A stretch of 64,000 nucleotides of DNA from positions 8,164,784 through 8,228,783 of the forward strand of contig NC_134526.1 of the NCBI RefSeq assembly GCF_027942865.1, read 5' to 3'. The DNA comes from Odontesthes bonariensis (Eukaryota > Chordata > Actinopteri > Atheriniformes > Atherinopsidae). Positions 37,501-50,664 of the stretch are shown piece after piece; position 1 is the stretch's first letter; each line of letters begins with the position of its first letter. A program made the position numbers and the translations under genes. Under the pieces are notes generated by a model. That model searched no databases and was not told the DNA's origin. It saw only the letters and a list, made by a program, of their open reading frames with translations.

Positions 37501-40500
37501 CCCATGTGCATAAAATGCGTACGCCTGTTGCTGCTGAAGATGGAGGGCGGCGCAATGAACCAGTGATTCCCGGTGCAAGTGGGACCCAAAGTATGAGCAT
37601 CGCATCAGTTGGACTGGAGCAGGAGGCTCAAGGCTTCACTGCCGAGGGTCAAGATGCAAAACATCTTTCTCAAGCTGAGCATAATGAAAAAAAGTCAGTA
37701 GCTTCCCGTATCCCAGGGCAGACTGGGAGGGATGCAAACACAGCAAGTAAGAGCAAAGCTTTGTCTTATTCACCACCATATTTTTTTGCTACTCTCTACT
37801 TTAAGAAATGTTTTACTTTGCAAAAGCTAAAAGGGTCTCAAAGGAATTTTTCTTCTCAGGTGTTGAATTTTTACCTTTATGTGAGATAACAGCGTTGTCA
37901 GTCTTTATATGGAGCCCTTTACTCACCCAACGTTGTGTTTCCAATTAACCCACAACATTATTGGGTTTTAAAAACAATAGAACCAAAGTAATTCAGATAC
38001 AGATACAAATACAGATGCTGACTTAGAGTATCTATTACCATTTGCAATGCACCATTGCTTATTAATTCATGAAAGTACTTTCAGTCTAAACATGGCTGGA
38101 ATAAGTCATTTCCATGTGTTTTTCATCTTCAAAACGTGTTGTTTTTCTAAAATCATTTCAAAATCATATCTGAGCAGGGAATCTTTTTACCATATTGATA
38201 GATTATGATAAGGAGCCTTAAGAAAAGTTAGTATTTGTTGTGCTGTCTTCACTAATAATGAGGAAATGCTAATCAGTCTCAGGTTGAAAGAAACAATATG
38301 TTGTATCCTCAGCTCAAGTTTACCCAAGCACCACACAAGGTGTACAGACTGAAATCCCATTACAACTACATCAAGCATTACAGCCATTTTATTTGGAAAT
38401 AGACTCAGGTATGGTCGTGTTGTGGTGATTAAATAAAAGATTATCTGACAAGGGAAGGCTTGGATAGCAAACTCTTCACCAACCCTGTCTGGGCTGGTAT
38501 GTGGACGGTCTGACGCAGGTTTGTATGTTTGTTTGGTCAAAGCAGCTCAAACACAAATGGACTGTTTTCTGAATGAAGCATGAACTAAAAGAAAATGTGC
38601 ATTAAAGTTTATTATCAGGATCTAGATATGAGCTGCATTTAATCGTAATAATACGCAAAAACCTGAAACCCCGCCCCCAAATACTAACATGGCTTGTTCA
38701 AAAACTACATCGTTTTACATTAGTTGACTTGCTCATCAATGGATGAGTTATTTTGTGATGTTTTTATTACTTGATAAATGATCAACAGGAACAATGCGAG
38801 GTGACACTCAACATTGTAGCGTATTTATCCTAACTGTCATGCCTTGACTTTTGTTTTCATACTTCTCAAATGTTTTACGAGTGTGACTCAAGCAGTATAC
38901 TGCTGAAAAAGCCAAAAAAGATGGTAATCTTTCACTGTTTCTTGGAGAGTTTGTAAGCTGTGACACGCAGCTGATCGAGTTAGAGCCAGTCAAATGTCTT
39001 CAGGACATGCTGAAGATGAAGCTGGTGGTGACAACCATGAAACAGCTGCTCGATTCCTTGAAACTTTAATACCTGAAGTGACCGATCCATTTTGGACCGG
39101 CAGCTGTAGTGACCTGTGGTCCTGTAGGATAGCTGATTGACATCAAATGCTTTATTATGTCTCAGAACCTGCTATGCCACGTGTTTTTTTTCATTCGAAC
39201 GTGAGATCCTCTTTCATGCATGCCTTTATTTGCAACACATTTATCATATGTGGTACAGTTTCTGAATTCTTTATGCTTTGAGTGTTCAACGTTGCAAATA
39301 TAGAAACGGTGACACAGTGCAGTGATTGTTAGTGCACAAAGGATTTTTCAATATTCATATCTTAAGCTGCGCATTAAATGGTTCATTCTTGCTTTTGTTT
39401 GATGCAGCTGATCTCTTCATAACTGGTTTAGCTATCAGGCCAAAGAAGTTGGAATCAGAGGAAATGAAGGCCTCATCCAATCTGTGTTGGTTAATCTGCT
39501 TCTGTTTACTTTGCATTCATCCTTGTGTTGTCACACAGATCTCACTGTTTATCTGTGTGGGTGACCTCCAACTCATGGAGTGTATTTCAAATGGTTTCAC
39601 ATTTGCTTTTGTGAATTTGAGGATCCACTCCAGAAAAGTTACTGCCCAGTGCAGAGAATGAAAAGAGACCTAAACAATACCAACAAGCAATGATGCACAA
39701 AAAGACTAAGAATCAGACAAAAAAATCTAAAGTATGGAATAGCCTGCAGTAACTTGCCGGCTTTCTGCTGGATTTCTCCACAGGTTACATGGGTGGAGCA
39801 GGAAACTACCTGGGAGCAGGCATGGGCACTGGGGGCTATGGAGCGGGTAATGTTTGGCAGTCAGACATGACACTTTGACAGCAACAGTACTTTCAGAAGA
39901 TGGACGCACTTTGTAGATGAACAGTATCTTTGATAAATATCTCCACTGTTCTGCCCACAGGTCCGGGTCAGGGAACATATCTGGGTGGTGCAGCTGGAAA
40001 AGTTGGAGGTATTTGTGCAGCTTTTCCCTCTCACTGGAAATGAGAATGATGGTCCACGTGCAAGAAGGTGTTTTATATTTAAACCTCCATTTCTCTTTTT
40101 CCTCAAGATAAATTTCAAGTCCCAGCTGGCGCTGCTCTTGGACAGGGTGGATATCCTCAAGGTGTTGCAGGTAAGTCAAATGGTGAGGCTGAGGAATTAT
40201 ATTTCTGTCTCCATCCTCCCCACTTTTGATACCAGTTAAGCGTATTTGGGCAAAGCTAAAAACTCATGTACAAAATGGATATTTCCCAGCATTTCCAGTC
40301 TATGTTCTCAGGTAACTGGCTGCTGCCTTTAAGGACCCCTTTCACAGATCCCGAGATCCATTGCAAAATCAGGAGCTGGTCAGAAAACCCTTTGTAAGAC
40401 ACTTGTTAGGAGACTTTTGTTGTTCAGAACATGAACTGGGCCATGGACTCACAGCCAGAGAGCAGAAAAATGGGTTACTACTCCTACTTTGCCTTGTAAA

Positions 40501-43500
40501 CGAATCATTTGCCTGTGCAACAGCAAGCACTGCCTGAGCTCCTCCTCTGCTTCCGTTGAAAGTCACGGCAGAAACGGCTGCTGTCACTCCCTTTTCCTTA
40601 GTGTGAGTAATAACAAAAAATAAAAACACAACACTCACAAGTGATTACTCAGGAATCACTTTATTCATCTTTAAACAGAAACTGAAATCTCAGAACAGGA
40701 GGAAATATTCTCCTATGATATAGTTTCATATTTGTCCAAAGAAAAATAGTGTTTATCTGCATTGAACTCAGTGTGTGGATCATACTTTATGTTTTGAACA
40801 TGTGTTATCACAGGATATGGTGATGGAGTAACAGGATACCATGGTGCTGCAGCAGGTAATGGCTTCGGTAAGTGGCAGCTCATCACAACGCGCACAGAGA
40901 AGTTGAGATTCCCGCAATATGATTGTGTACGGTGGAAAAAAAACAAAGACTGTTTATTTTGAAAAACTAAAGCTTTGGCCTTGAAAAGCAATTGTCAATT
41001 TGCAATGACAGGAGGTCTTTCTTCATTCTGACTGCTGTCAAACACAGCCTGCATCAAAGCCGTCACTGTCTTATTCAGGAAAAGAGGCTTTGTGTTGACA
41101 GACTTTGTTCTCTTCTCATTGTAGGTGGAGATGCTGGTGCAAAAGCTTTGTCAACAGGTTTTGTAGCATGCATGCACAGCACTCATGAATATTCCCTTCA
41201 TCTATAGTCTTGTTTCACCATATAGCACCTTCTCTCAACAGGTTACGGGAATGGATATGGTGACGGTTATGGAGCCGGTGAGTGTCTTCTGAAACAAAAT
41301 CAATTGGGGCAAAATTGGAAACTCAATGTACTTAATGACCCATCAGATCAAAAGCATAATTAGTGCTAATCAGAACTATGTTTCAGGGCTTGATTACCCT
41401 GCAGAGTTAGCTGATGGTGCACAGAACAAAGCAGGAAAGAGTGAAGGTAACAGTAACCTGCTGAAAAACTCTGTCAGGGGATGGCACTAACCCATAGCTG
41501 CTTAACCTGCGGCATACAATATGTATGACACCTTGAAAAATGAGAGTCTGTCTGCTTGATATAGCTACTGTGGTGGTCTGTCCACTGGGTGTAGCTATCG
41601 TATCTGATTCAAAGAAGCTGGCCAGTTTAATCTGGTGGTTTCTGATTTCCTGCTCTTGTAGACGCTTGAATTCAGTTTGATTTGAAGGTATCTTATTAAC
41701 CAGCTCACTGCTCGAACGGGCTTTAACTTACATTTGATCATTTTTTGTGATATTTTCAGGCCTTGGTACAGGAGGCTATACTGGACAAGTTCAGGGGGTG
41801 TATGGTAAGGATGGATAAAGTGAAGGACAAAGTTAACACACTTCTCAAAAATAAACCAACAGAGGGAAAGACACAATCAGGTTTATAAGTAAAGACTAAA
41901 AAGTAAAGGATTCAAATTACAATTATCTATTACCCATGTGTCAGTCCCATGTAGTCACATGTAAATGTTTTAGAGATGTTTGGAGTAAGCCAGCATATGG
42001 GCCGATGAGAACATAATCTTCATTTCACAAACAGCAAACACTGTCTTTTATAAATTCTCAACCTCTGATCTTATTTCAGGAGCACTTGATGCAGGACTGG
42101 AATCAAATGGCGGTAAATACGGTGAGTGCCATTGACATGACCACGTCCTTCTGTCACACTATTAGTCAGACTTTTATCAATGTGGCTTCTCGCACATGAG
42201 TCAGACTTGAACCACACGCGATAGCAGAAAACTGGCAGGTTCTCAAGAGAGAAATATGACTGATATGAGTGATATTTGATTCCTTTTTTCCTGCAGGAGG
42301 AGGAGCTGCTCAGGTTCCTTATGGTAATGCTCCCGTGATTCCCGCTGCCATAATCTTTGTAAAATGGGGTTATAAAAGCATGAAAACCAACTTAACTAGA
42401 GTGCCTGTGAAATGAGCTTATGAGCACAATTTCAAGTGACCCAGTTTATAAAGTGGACAGAAACATTAATAGACTTTGTTGTGAATAATTTAAACCATAC
42501 TTGTAAACTGAAATGCCGTCATGTTAGTTTAATGTTGTAGTCCTTGTTTGAATGGTACAAAACTAAAACATATTCAACTGTTTGTCATTTCTGTAGGTGA
42601 TGGTGGCTACCCGTATGCTGCTCAGCAGCTCAACCTTGGTGCTCAAGGCACCAAAGCCGCCAACAAATATGGTGAGAATGTGTGAAATCGCATGAGCAAA
42701 CGTGTGACAAGCTGCCTGCGATGGAAAACGGCACAGCTGTGGGGTGTTGGGCGGTTGTTCTTTAACCAGCACACGCCCTCTGAAGTGATAACCATAACAT
42801 ATGTGAATGTGAACAGATAAGAAAAACAAAGTAAAATCAACTGTGTCTGGTGATCTAAGATAAAATGAATATTTCGTGTGTTTGTGTGTTTCTGGTATGA
42901 CCCTTCACCCAGTTGTAATATCTCCATGTTTTGTGTTGTTTCAGGAACTCCAACAGGTTATGGAGCTCCGCAACCAGGTGGATGCATGCACACTTTTTTT
43001 GCATGCATGAACAGTCACACTGAATGTCTTTTATCCCACCAGCATGTCACATTACAATTCACTGAGGTGGATGCATGAGCCTGACAGAAATAATTATACT
43101 TTATTACTGTCAAGCTTTGCATAACTCACCTATTGGCTGCAAACATTAGTTACACTTAATGCACCAAATCATAACGTTTACATATTTTACACATTTGCCT
43201 CCTGTCTTGGTTTTTAAAGTCTTATCTCTTGTTTAGGTTATGGTGCACAGCTTGGTCTAACTCATGATGCTTTGGGTAAGCCAGAAAACCGGAGACTTCC
43301 TGCTTCATGATCAACTTCCTCTTGCTTTGTTGTTTCTGGGGATTTCATTAGATTTGTTTTCTTGCGTAATATTGCTTTGTCTTGCATGATTTGCTCCAGT
43401 TTTCTTCATATATTAAAGGGACATCCTGAGCAAAAAAAACAAAGGAAAATAAACTCACAATTTGTTGTTGTAACATGCGCTATGTGCTCATGTTCTTCTA

Positions 43501-43999
43501 CTTACACGGCTTCCATGCTAAATGAATTATGGATTATTTCCCACTTATGGGTATGTAGCGTGCGTTGTGAATTAGCCGAGTCCTCTAATACAAGCCAGAA
43601 CTCTTTTCCTGGAAGTTTTAATGTGTCTGTCAAACCTAGTTTTCATATTCCCTCCATTTCCTTCCTTATAACACTGAACTGGGTTGTTTTTAACTCTCAC
43701 AGGAGAGCAGACAGGCAAATATGGTGGAGTTAACGCCGGCCTTGGTAACGGATACAAAGGTGAGAATAAAGGAAGTTTTATTTATTTTCAGTAGAACTTA
43801 AAGAGCCAGTATGCAGGTTTTTTGAGCTGATTAACCAAAACATGTATCACAAGAGACGAGGTAAACTGAATATAACAGCCGGTGGTGTATAAGGATTGAC
43901 TGTTGTGTAATTTCCTCTCCATTTGTGCAAATTTGGTTGTGATTCAGCATCTGTGTGTTTCACACCCTTTTTCTGTGCTTCTGTCTTTAACCAGGCTAA
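31516..43999 (+). CDS. cmn: Glycine-rich secreted matrix protein, calymmin-like
   Basis: I assembled 25 coding exons (671 residues). Selected exons: 31516-31582, 32604-32651, 32802-32825, 33274-33327, 33421-33453, 33698-33772, 33867-33950, 34335-34364, 34591-34635, 36871-37746, 39784-39846, then fourteen small ones ending with GC-TAA at 43995-43999. Every internal exon length is a multiple of three and all introns are phase 1. A hydrophobic signal peptide (MLLQALLQTLLVLWLAEETL) opens the protein. Gly/Tyr/Ala repeats such as YGNGYGDGYGAG and GGYPYAAQQLNLG follow. The 876-base exon encodes a hydrophilic, Gly-poor region. There is no elastin-type KACGRKRK end. This suits an extracellular notochord-sheath protein like zebrafish calymmin; an elastin-like relative is the alternative. 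The symbol is a motif-based judgement. Confidence 0.65.
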
Positions 44000-45029
44000 A
44001 TAAGATGATGTTCAGCTTCAAGTGGACCATCTCCATAATGATTTCAGTGTAATGCGTATTTAGTGCTTTTTTGTGTGTGTGTGTTTTACTCTATTTGTCC
44101 TGTTGTGCTCTTTGTCTTTTCGTATTTCTCTGTAAGTGAATATTTGTTACCAAAACCAGCTGTACCCAAACAGTTAATTTCTGCCTCAGCAGGTGGAGAC
44201 TGTTGAACATAAAGGGAGATAAAGAGCAAGAGATGTGTGTCTATGTGTCAAAATCAAGATTAGCATTATGATTTTACTGTATTTATCCAATAAATTATAT
44301 TGTCAACTTAGGTTATACGGAAGCTTCAGAGTCAAAACAATTGATCTCATATTTCCCTGAACACACTGTTCTCTTAAATACACACAATGAAACCTTTTCG
44401 TTGCACAGGAAGCTTTTCACTTCCTGTCTCATGTGGTCTCACACTGTGTATTTCAAACTGAACATTACTAGTCAAACCAAAAGCAAAAGTATTGAGATGA
44501 AAGATTAAATGCCACAAAAGTTCAGAAGTTTTGCTTTTATTCTGGATAAATAAACAATAGACACAGCATGATATCATATGATGGTTAAAATACACACAAA
44601 AAAACACGTGTCTGCAGACACAATAAAATGCTTGAAAGTATTTTTAAATATAACAGTTACAAGAGATATATAAGTTTATAATTAAAGGCAAACTGTAGGC
44701 AACTCAGTTGCAGAAACTTCATCCAAAGCATACTAATTTACCATGTTCTTAAAGACCAGAATATACTACACATATATCTTTAACTTACTCTTTAATATGA
44801 TAACACACATACATTGGTTTTTCTCTTTAAATTGGTTATTATTGACATCATTACTGACAGCCAAACGCTTCAAGATTTAAATCCAGATTAAACTCAAACA
44901 AAATCAGTTCATGGTCAGTTGAGAGTTGATTGGTAAAGATTTTGCTTGGATTAAAGTTGACAAACTTAATTAAATGAAATGTGGTGCTGTGTAAGCGTCA
45001 GTCAAACAGATATGTGATTTACATCCCTT
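44000..45029. other. 3' UTR of the calymmin-like gene and convergent spacer
   Basis: An AATAAA at 44289-44294 is a good poly(A) signal for the plus-strand gene. The rest, up to the perforin A stop codon, is AT-rich and likely contains the perforin A 3' UTR on the minus strand. No coding signal was seen. Confidence 0.5.
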
Positions 45030-47412
45030 TTAAATCTCAGCTGTCACACTCTGGTTCCTCACTGAGGTCGTTTCATCCACAAACACACCCATCTTTACCA
45101 AAATGGACTTTGGGATAGGATGAGCGTGACGGGACACGTACAGCCCCCTCAGACTTTGACTCATGGGTGAGGGCTTGTAGGTCGTGCATGAATCTCCGGT
45201 CAGACTTGGAACACATTCCACCTCCCATTTGTAGTACAGCCGGCCATGCTGCAGAGGGCACACATCCACCCTAACTCCAGCGGACACAACCTTCTCACAT
45301 TCTCCCAGCAAGTCATCATCATAGTTACTGTCCTGATCCCAAACTTCAAACCGCACAGTTTTTTTTGAAGAAAGATCCTGGAGACCCAGGTCGACAACCG
45401 TGCTCCAGTGTGGGTCATTGGAATTTACAATAACACGAGTGCGTTGAACAAAATTTCCACCAAAGGACACTTTCACATAACCATCTGTAGCCGTGGTGTG
45501 ATCTCCCCACAGACCAGTGGCCCGCTGTACCGTTATAATGACCCGTGCCATACCTTTACGGGTTGGGCAGCAGTCTTGGTTCACAGTGGGTTCATTGTGG
45601 CACTGGCAGACGCAGGAATCTCTTGAGTCGCTCTTGATACCAACCTGACAACGATCACTACAGTTCCTCCACAGGCCTCTCTCCAGGATGTAGTGGCTGA
45701 TGGCTGAGCGTAGGTTTTTCCTGACAGGGGTGTTAGCAGGCAGTAACTCATGAAGTGAATCCAGGGAGTACGAGATTATTTCTGGATTCTGTGGTACTGT
45801 AGTCAACCATTCCTTGTAGGCTGATGGATCTTTGTTAGCAGAGAAGAGAAGGTCTGGCTCTGTGGTGTGCCCCCCCTTTATTTCTGTAAACCTGTTGAGG
45901 AGAGCAGTGCTTTAACAGCTGAGCCAACTGGGCTTTTCTTGAGTTAAAAGAAGTGAATATTGTCTATTGTTTCAGGAAGATTATCCGTAGAGTATGACAA
46001 AGATGTTATAAAATATGAATGAAAATTTTCTGTACCTGTCATTGAAGAGATCAGAAAAATCTTTCTTATCATCCCTCTTCTCACTGTCCCTTTGGCAGTG
46101 CTTGGCTTCTGCTTTTGCATTGACTTTGGTGCTCACCGAGGCCTCAGCTTCCAGACACATTTGGACCTCCTCCACACTGAGGCCCTGCAGACTGGCCTCA
46201 CACTGCCTGATGCTGGTCACAGACTTAAGACTTCCCCCCAGCTTCACCTATAATGGCACATTTGAACGGATCCTGTTTACCAAAAGTGTTACTTTCTGAC
46301 GTAATGAAACTTCCAAGACACTCAGTTAAAATCACTGCATGGGCTCAGGAACACTTCCAGAAATCACTGAACACAGGTTACTGTGCCATCCACAAATGCA
46401 GGTTAAAGCTCTATCATGCAAAGATGAAGCCATATGTGAACATTACCTCGAAGAACCACCATCTTCTGGGCCACAGCTCATTCAAAATCTGGTCTGAAAC
46501 TGCTCTGTTGTTAGCTAAATCTGACTTGTTATCATGGTCCTATTCTAACTTTATGAGACATGTTGCTGCCATTGAATCACAGATGAGCTAATGTTTTTGA
46601 TAGCATTGCTGCTTTAATTCACCTTGGTGATGTAATGGGTGCCGAAGTTGTCAATGAGTTTGTGAAACCGTTGCTTGTACTCTGGGCTGTAGACTTTGGG
46701 AAGCTGTTTCACTGCTTTGCGGAATTCCTTGTGCAACTTTGGTGTGCTGGAGACTCTGTAGCTGTTTACATGGAAAAAGGAAACCAGTATGAAATTAGTA
46801 TGTAACAGTATTCTATTTACTTATTTGTAAACGTGGGAGTGTGTGGGATAAAGTTTAATTTGAGTCTTTATGTTCTTACCTGTAGTACTCGCAGGACATG
46901 CCGTTGCTTGTGAAGCTGAATTTGTCGTTCTTTGTTTTCTCCATGGAGTAATCAGCCAGCCTAGAATTGGTTCCGGCCAGCATCAGCGATCCACTTTTAT
47001 CACCCACTGCAACATCTAAACTTGCCTTCCAGTCATTTTCCACAGAAAACGAGCTGGAACTTACCAGAGACTCACTGGACTTGTGAAGTTTGGAGGACAC
47101 TTTGGCGCTGCAGGACTGCTTTGCCCTCCAGTCCACGACTGAGAGAGGAAGTTTTTGCTTTTTGCTCTCCAGATAGGGGTTGCTACACAGTGTACAGGTT
47201 TTATCCTTGTGTTTCCACTGATTCATGTCAAGCAGAAAAGCCCCTTTACGTTCCATTTTGGTAATATCAAAACCCTCCCCAGCCAAAGTGGAACCTGGAG
47301 CAAACTCTGCCTCTTGGCACTGTCGGGGTGTCCCCGGTGTGCAGGACGCGTATGTGCACTGAGGGAAGTACAGGAGGAAGCCTGCACAGAGCCATACATT
47401 TACCAGGAACAT
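45030..47412 (-). CDS. prf1: Perforin-1-like protein, copy A (MACPF-C2)
   Basis: Four coding exons on the minus strand, 46880-47412, 46623-46761, 46036-46247 and 45030-45891, encode 581 residues. A signal peptide (MFLVNVWLCAGFLLYF) leads into a Cys-containing N-terminus. The MACPF signature is RFHKLIDNFGTHYITKV. A Cys-rich EGF-like link (CVCQCHNEP, QDCC) is followed by a C2 domain (GLWGDHTTATDGYVKV, WDQDSNYDDDLLG) whose Asp residues bind calcium. Perforins are released by cytotoxic lymphocytes and form pores in target membranes. Unlike B and C it has about 16 extra C-terminal residues with an NQS sequon, similar in position to the glycosylated pro-tail of mammalian perforin. A 5' non-coding exon is likely at 49565 onward, joined by an acceptor at 47439-47440. 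Which fish perforin paralogue this is cannot be told here. Confidence 0.93.
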
Positions 47413-47559
47413 GCTGCTGTTAAGTTGGACGATGCAAACTGAAAAAAAGAAAACGCATATTTTTCAGCTGTAAAAATGTGAACGAGGCAATTCATTAGCA
47501 CACAATAAATCCACAACTTATATAAGTTGCCTGTTCAATACAGTCAATATGAGTGTCAG

Positions 47560-47800
47560 ATTAAGTTTAAGTACAGATGACTTTATTTATACCTTGCACC
47601 TTGTGATTGTAAATATTTAGGTATGTTTGTATATTTGATTGATATATTAGTTAGTTTTACATATGTGTTGTACATTTCTATAATCTTTTAAGTATATATT
47701 TAACTGCTTTTATCTACTGTTTTCTCCTCTGCTCATTGGTTGGCTTGCTCCAGACGATATCTCGCTGTATTTGTATAGCGACAATAAAGACTTCTACTTT
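47560..47800. repeat. Possible LINE 3'-end remnant
   Basis: The end tctcgctgtatttgtatag, followed by cgacaataaagacttctac, resembles the 3' tails of teleost LINEs. It lies within the first, non-coding intron of perforin A. No coding part was found. Confidence 0.35.
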
Positions 47801-47869
47801 AGTTGAAGCAGAGGATGTTTGTTGTTGTGGCTACAGTAATTAGCCAAGTGTAATTGGATTGATTTTTTA

Positions 47870-47990
47870 AAAGCTTTTCTGGGCATGAGAGGCCTTTATT
47901 TGAAAGCTGGAGGACAGAGTGAGTGGAGGAAGACATGCAGCAAAGGGCCTCAGGCCGGGACTCGGACCTGGGCCCGAGTATGGCACCCAT
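47870..47990 (-). mobile_element. tRNA-like SINE fragment
   Basis: Read on the minus strand it contains a B-box-like GGTCCGAGTCCCGG and the GGCCCTTTGCTGCATGTCTT body block familiar from fish repeats. It is a fragment only. Confidence 0.45.
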
Positions 47991-47999
47991 AAGTGTAGT

Positions 48000-49564
48000 T
48001 TAAAACAGAACTGTGGTTAAAAGAAACACTGGCTGCCAAAGTCAACGTTTGGCAATCCAGTGGTGGTTTGTATCTTATCTTGTATCAGTCTCAGTTGTGA
48101 GCGACAGAGCTAGCGTTTATATTTTCTAGTTTTAAAAAGAATCATCCCATTCTGTGTTTGAAGAAAAATAAATGCTTTTAACACGTTACACCACAGAGAT
48201 TGTCAGGGCCTCAAGTTCTTCATGACCAAAAACTTTCTCCAGCTAAACGTGACCACGACGTCCGTCCTCATTTTCTATCAGTGCTTCAAACAACATGCCT
48301 TTGTTTCTTAAGTGTCCCTCAACATGCAAAGAACGAGGGAGCTTTCTGATAAATAATAGTTAATTCCCTGATTCTTTACACATTTTGAAACAGCCCATGG
48401 TTTGGCACAAGTTTATATTTCTGGTTTTTGTAGCACTTGACAGTAAAGGAACTTTTATTGAATATTAGGGACGACATCAGCGATAAGCATCAACTTACAG
48501 TTACTTCTCTGGCAATTAATTTTAAATAAACAAAAATAAACATTTTCAGTTAAAGATGTCTTAAAAATGTTTAGACACTGTTCCCAATTAAGGCAAATTG
48601 GATTCTTCGGGCTTAATATTACTGCAAATTCGATGTTCTCAGTCAATCTGAAGTTGTATTGAAACTCAAGCCGTTAAGTTTAAGTTTGAGTTTTATCGTT
48701 CACAGCAGAATATGCGCACAAAATGTCAGGGACCAATACAACCACCCTTTATTTTATTGACTGCTGCCTTTCATCTGTGGAGTTTACGAGTTTCTTACAG
48801 GTGTTTCGCAATTTTTGGCTTTTCTGTTCAAGTTACACTTTCCAGATAAAATGAGCTCATCAACCACATCCGCCCTCACTTTGAGACTTACCACATGAGC
48901 TATAATCAGATCTGATAAGCATCAAGTTTTAATGATTTGGAGTTGGAAAATAATGCTATCTTGTTTAATATCAGACCATGCAGTGTTTTATGAATGTTTC
49001 AAATTACACTGGTCACTTGTGGTTAAAAATGACTATTTCAGAAAAAGGAAGAGCAAAAAAAGGCACACAAAGAACATTGATTGGCGGTAAACACAAGTAA
49101 TATCTATCCAGTGCAACACACTGTATGAGCATTAAGTTCAGGAAAATCTTGTAAAAGCTAACTTGCACATCAAGATGCTGATCTCAGCATTTACCAAAAG
49201 GGGGTGCTTGAGTAGAAAGTTAGAAGCTGACAGAGAGAGTTTTCAATCATTATCCTGAGATAAATATATTCACAACACACATATTGATCAGAATCTTCCT
49301 TAACCCTTCAGTGTTATTAGATAGTACCTTCCCTAACATTTAAAGCCTTAATAAATGTTAGCAGGAGATAATTGTTTATGTAAAACACATTAAATTAGTC
49401 TGAACTATTTTTAGTTCAGGTCTTGTAAGTGGAAAGTTTTATCCAGGTAAAAGTCTTCCTTTTACAACTGCGACATTACTAAAATATTATCAGTAGTCAA
49501 CATAGCTGACATTGTATATTCATAGATAAAGAATATATTACTGAGCACTTCAGAAACTACTCAC
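48000..49564. other. Remainder of the perforin A first intron
   Basis: AT-rich, with no exon or recognised repeat. It may contain enhancers, but none is visible by motif. Confidence 0.35.
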
Positions 49565-49620
49565 CGATGTCTTGACAGTCCGAGCTACGTGAGGGAAACT
49601 GTCTGCCTTGCATGAACATC
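49565..49620 (-). promoter_or_regulatory. Probable 5' non-coding exon and promoter of perforin A
   Basis: On the minus strand a strong donor, CATCG|GTGAGTAG, lies at 49563-49564, and perforin A has a matching acceptor one step before its ATG at 47439-47440. The exon's upstream limit is not visible. Its promoter would lie in the following 100-130 bases, ending where the duplicated block starts at 49749. Confidence 0.5.
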
Positions 49621-50664
49621 GGTGGTAAGGTTTAGCAATCAGAAAAGCGGAGCAGGAGGTGGTGAGGGGGTGAGGTGACAGTGGTCTCTGAGAGCAGGGG
49701 GGGCGAGTAGGTTTGACAGTTTGAATTAAGATGAGTTGGATGAGCCGGCTTCCTACACAGACAAACTCAAAGTAAAATATGAAGTGAAGGCCGGCTTTCC
49801 AGTCAGAAACGAAACGAAGACCACAAACCTCTCATTTCTCTGAAGTGGCGGTGGGCTTGAACCATACTGAGTGAAGATAAGAAACTGTCACACTCTAATA
49901 GTCAGTTTGTTAACTTTATCTCCAGGTTAGATCAAGGTTAAATAAAATATCAAATAAAATCTACCAATCCAAAGTAGCTGGACACTTAAAACTAAAGTTA
50001 GCCTTGTTGTAGGCAAAGGTCGAGGCCATTTTCGCTTTAAATACTGACAGTGAGAGGTCTAAAGTGAGACACATTCAGAAAAAAGAACAACATTCATGAG
50101 TACCAGAACATCTTAAGATGCTAAACACATTTTATTTTTTGTTAACTTGTGAAAATTGACAGTGAACGAAGCATGAAACTTACAAAGTAAGAGGAGTAAT
50201 AAATGAAAGCTTAACATACATTTAAGCATGTGCATCAGCATTAAGGGGAAATATACAGCAGTAATACTGACAGTAATAACCCTAACCCAAATGCAAGGGC
50301 ATAAAACCACATTATTCGATTTGGCGTCTCTCTTGAGAATCACATATCATTTAAACCAGAAGGCAACAATATGAAAACACAAGACTAAAAGCTTAAAAAA
50401 GGCAAGCAATAGCATTTGATCATAATGCAGAAATCAATTAGAAAGTAAAAGTTGCTCTGACCCACAGAACCTATTGAATCAGATAAACTCTTAATAAAAA
50501 TCAATCTAACTTATATTGAAAACCGTTTATATTTTTCTTGCAATCAAATAAGGTAAAACTTACATATTAAGTCAACTTAAAAGCTGTGATAGATGTTTTC
50601 TGATATCAAGTTGTAGCCTTTTGCAATTTTAATGCTGATAGGCATCATGGATTATGCCTTTTAC

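Noticed and set aside
31516-43999. Calling the glycine-rich gene elastin
   Set aside because: Phase-1 small exons fit, but there are no KAAK-type cross-link blocks and no basic Cys-containing C-terminus; the protein ends at GYKG.
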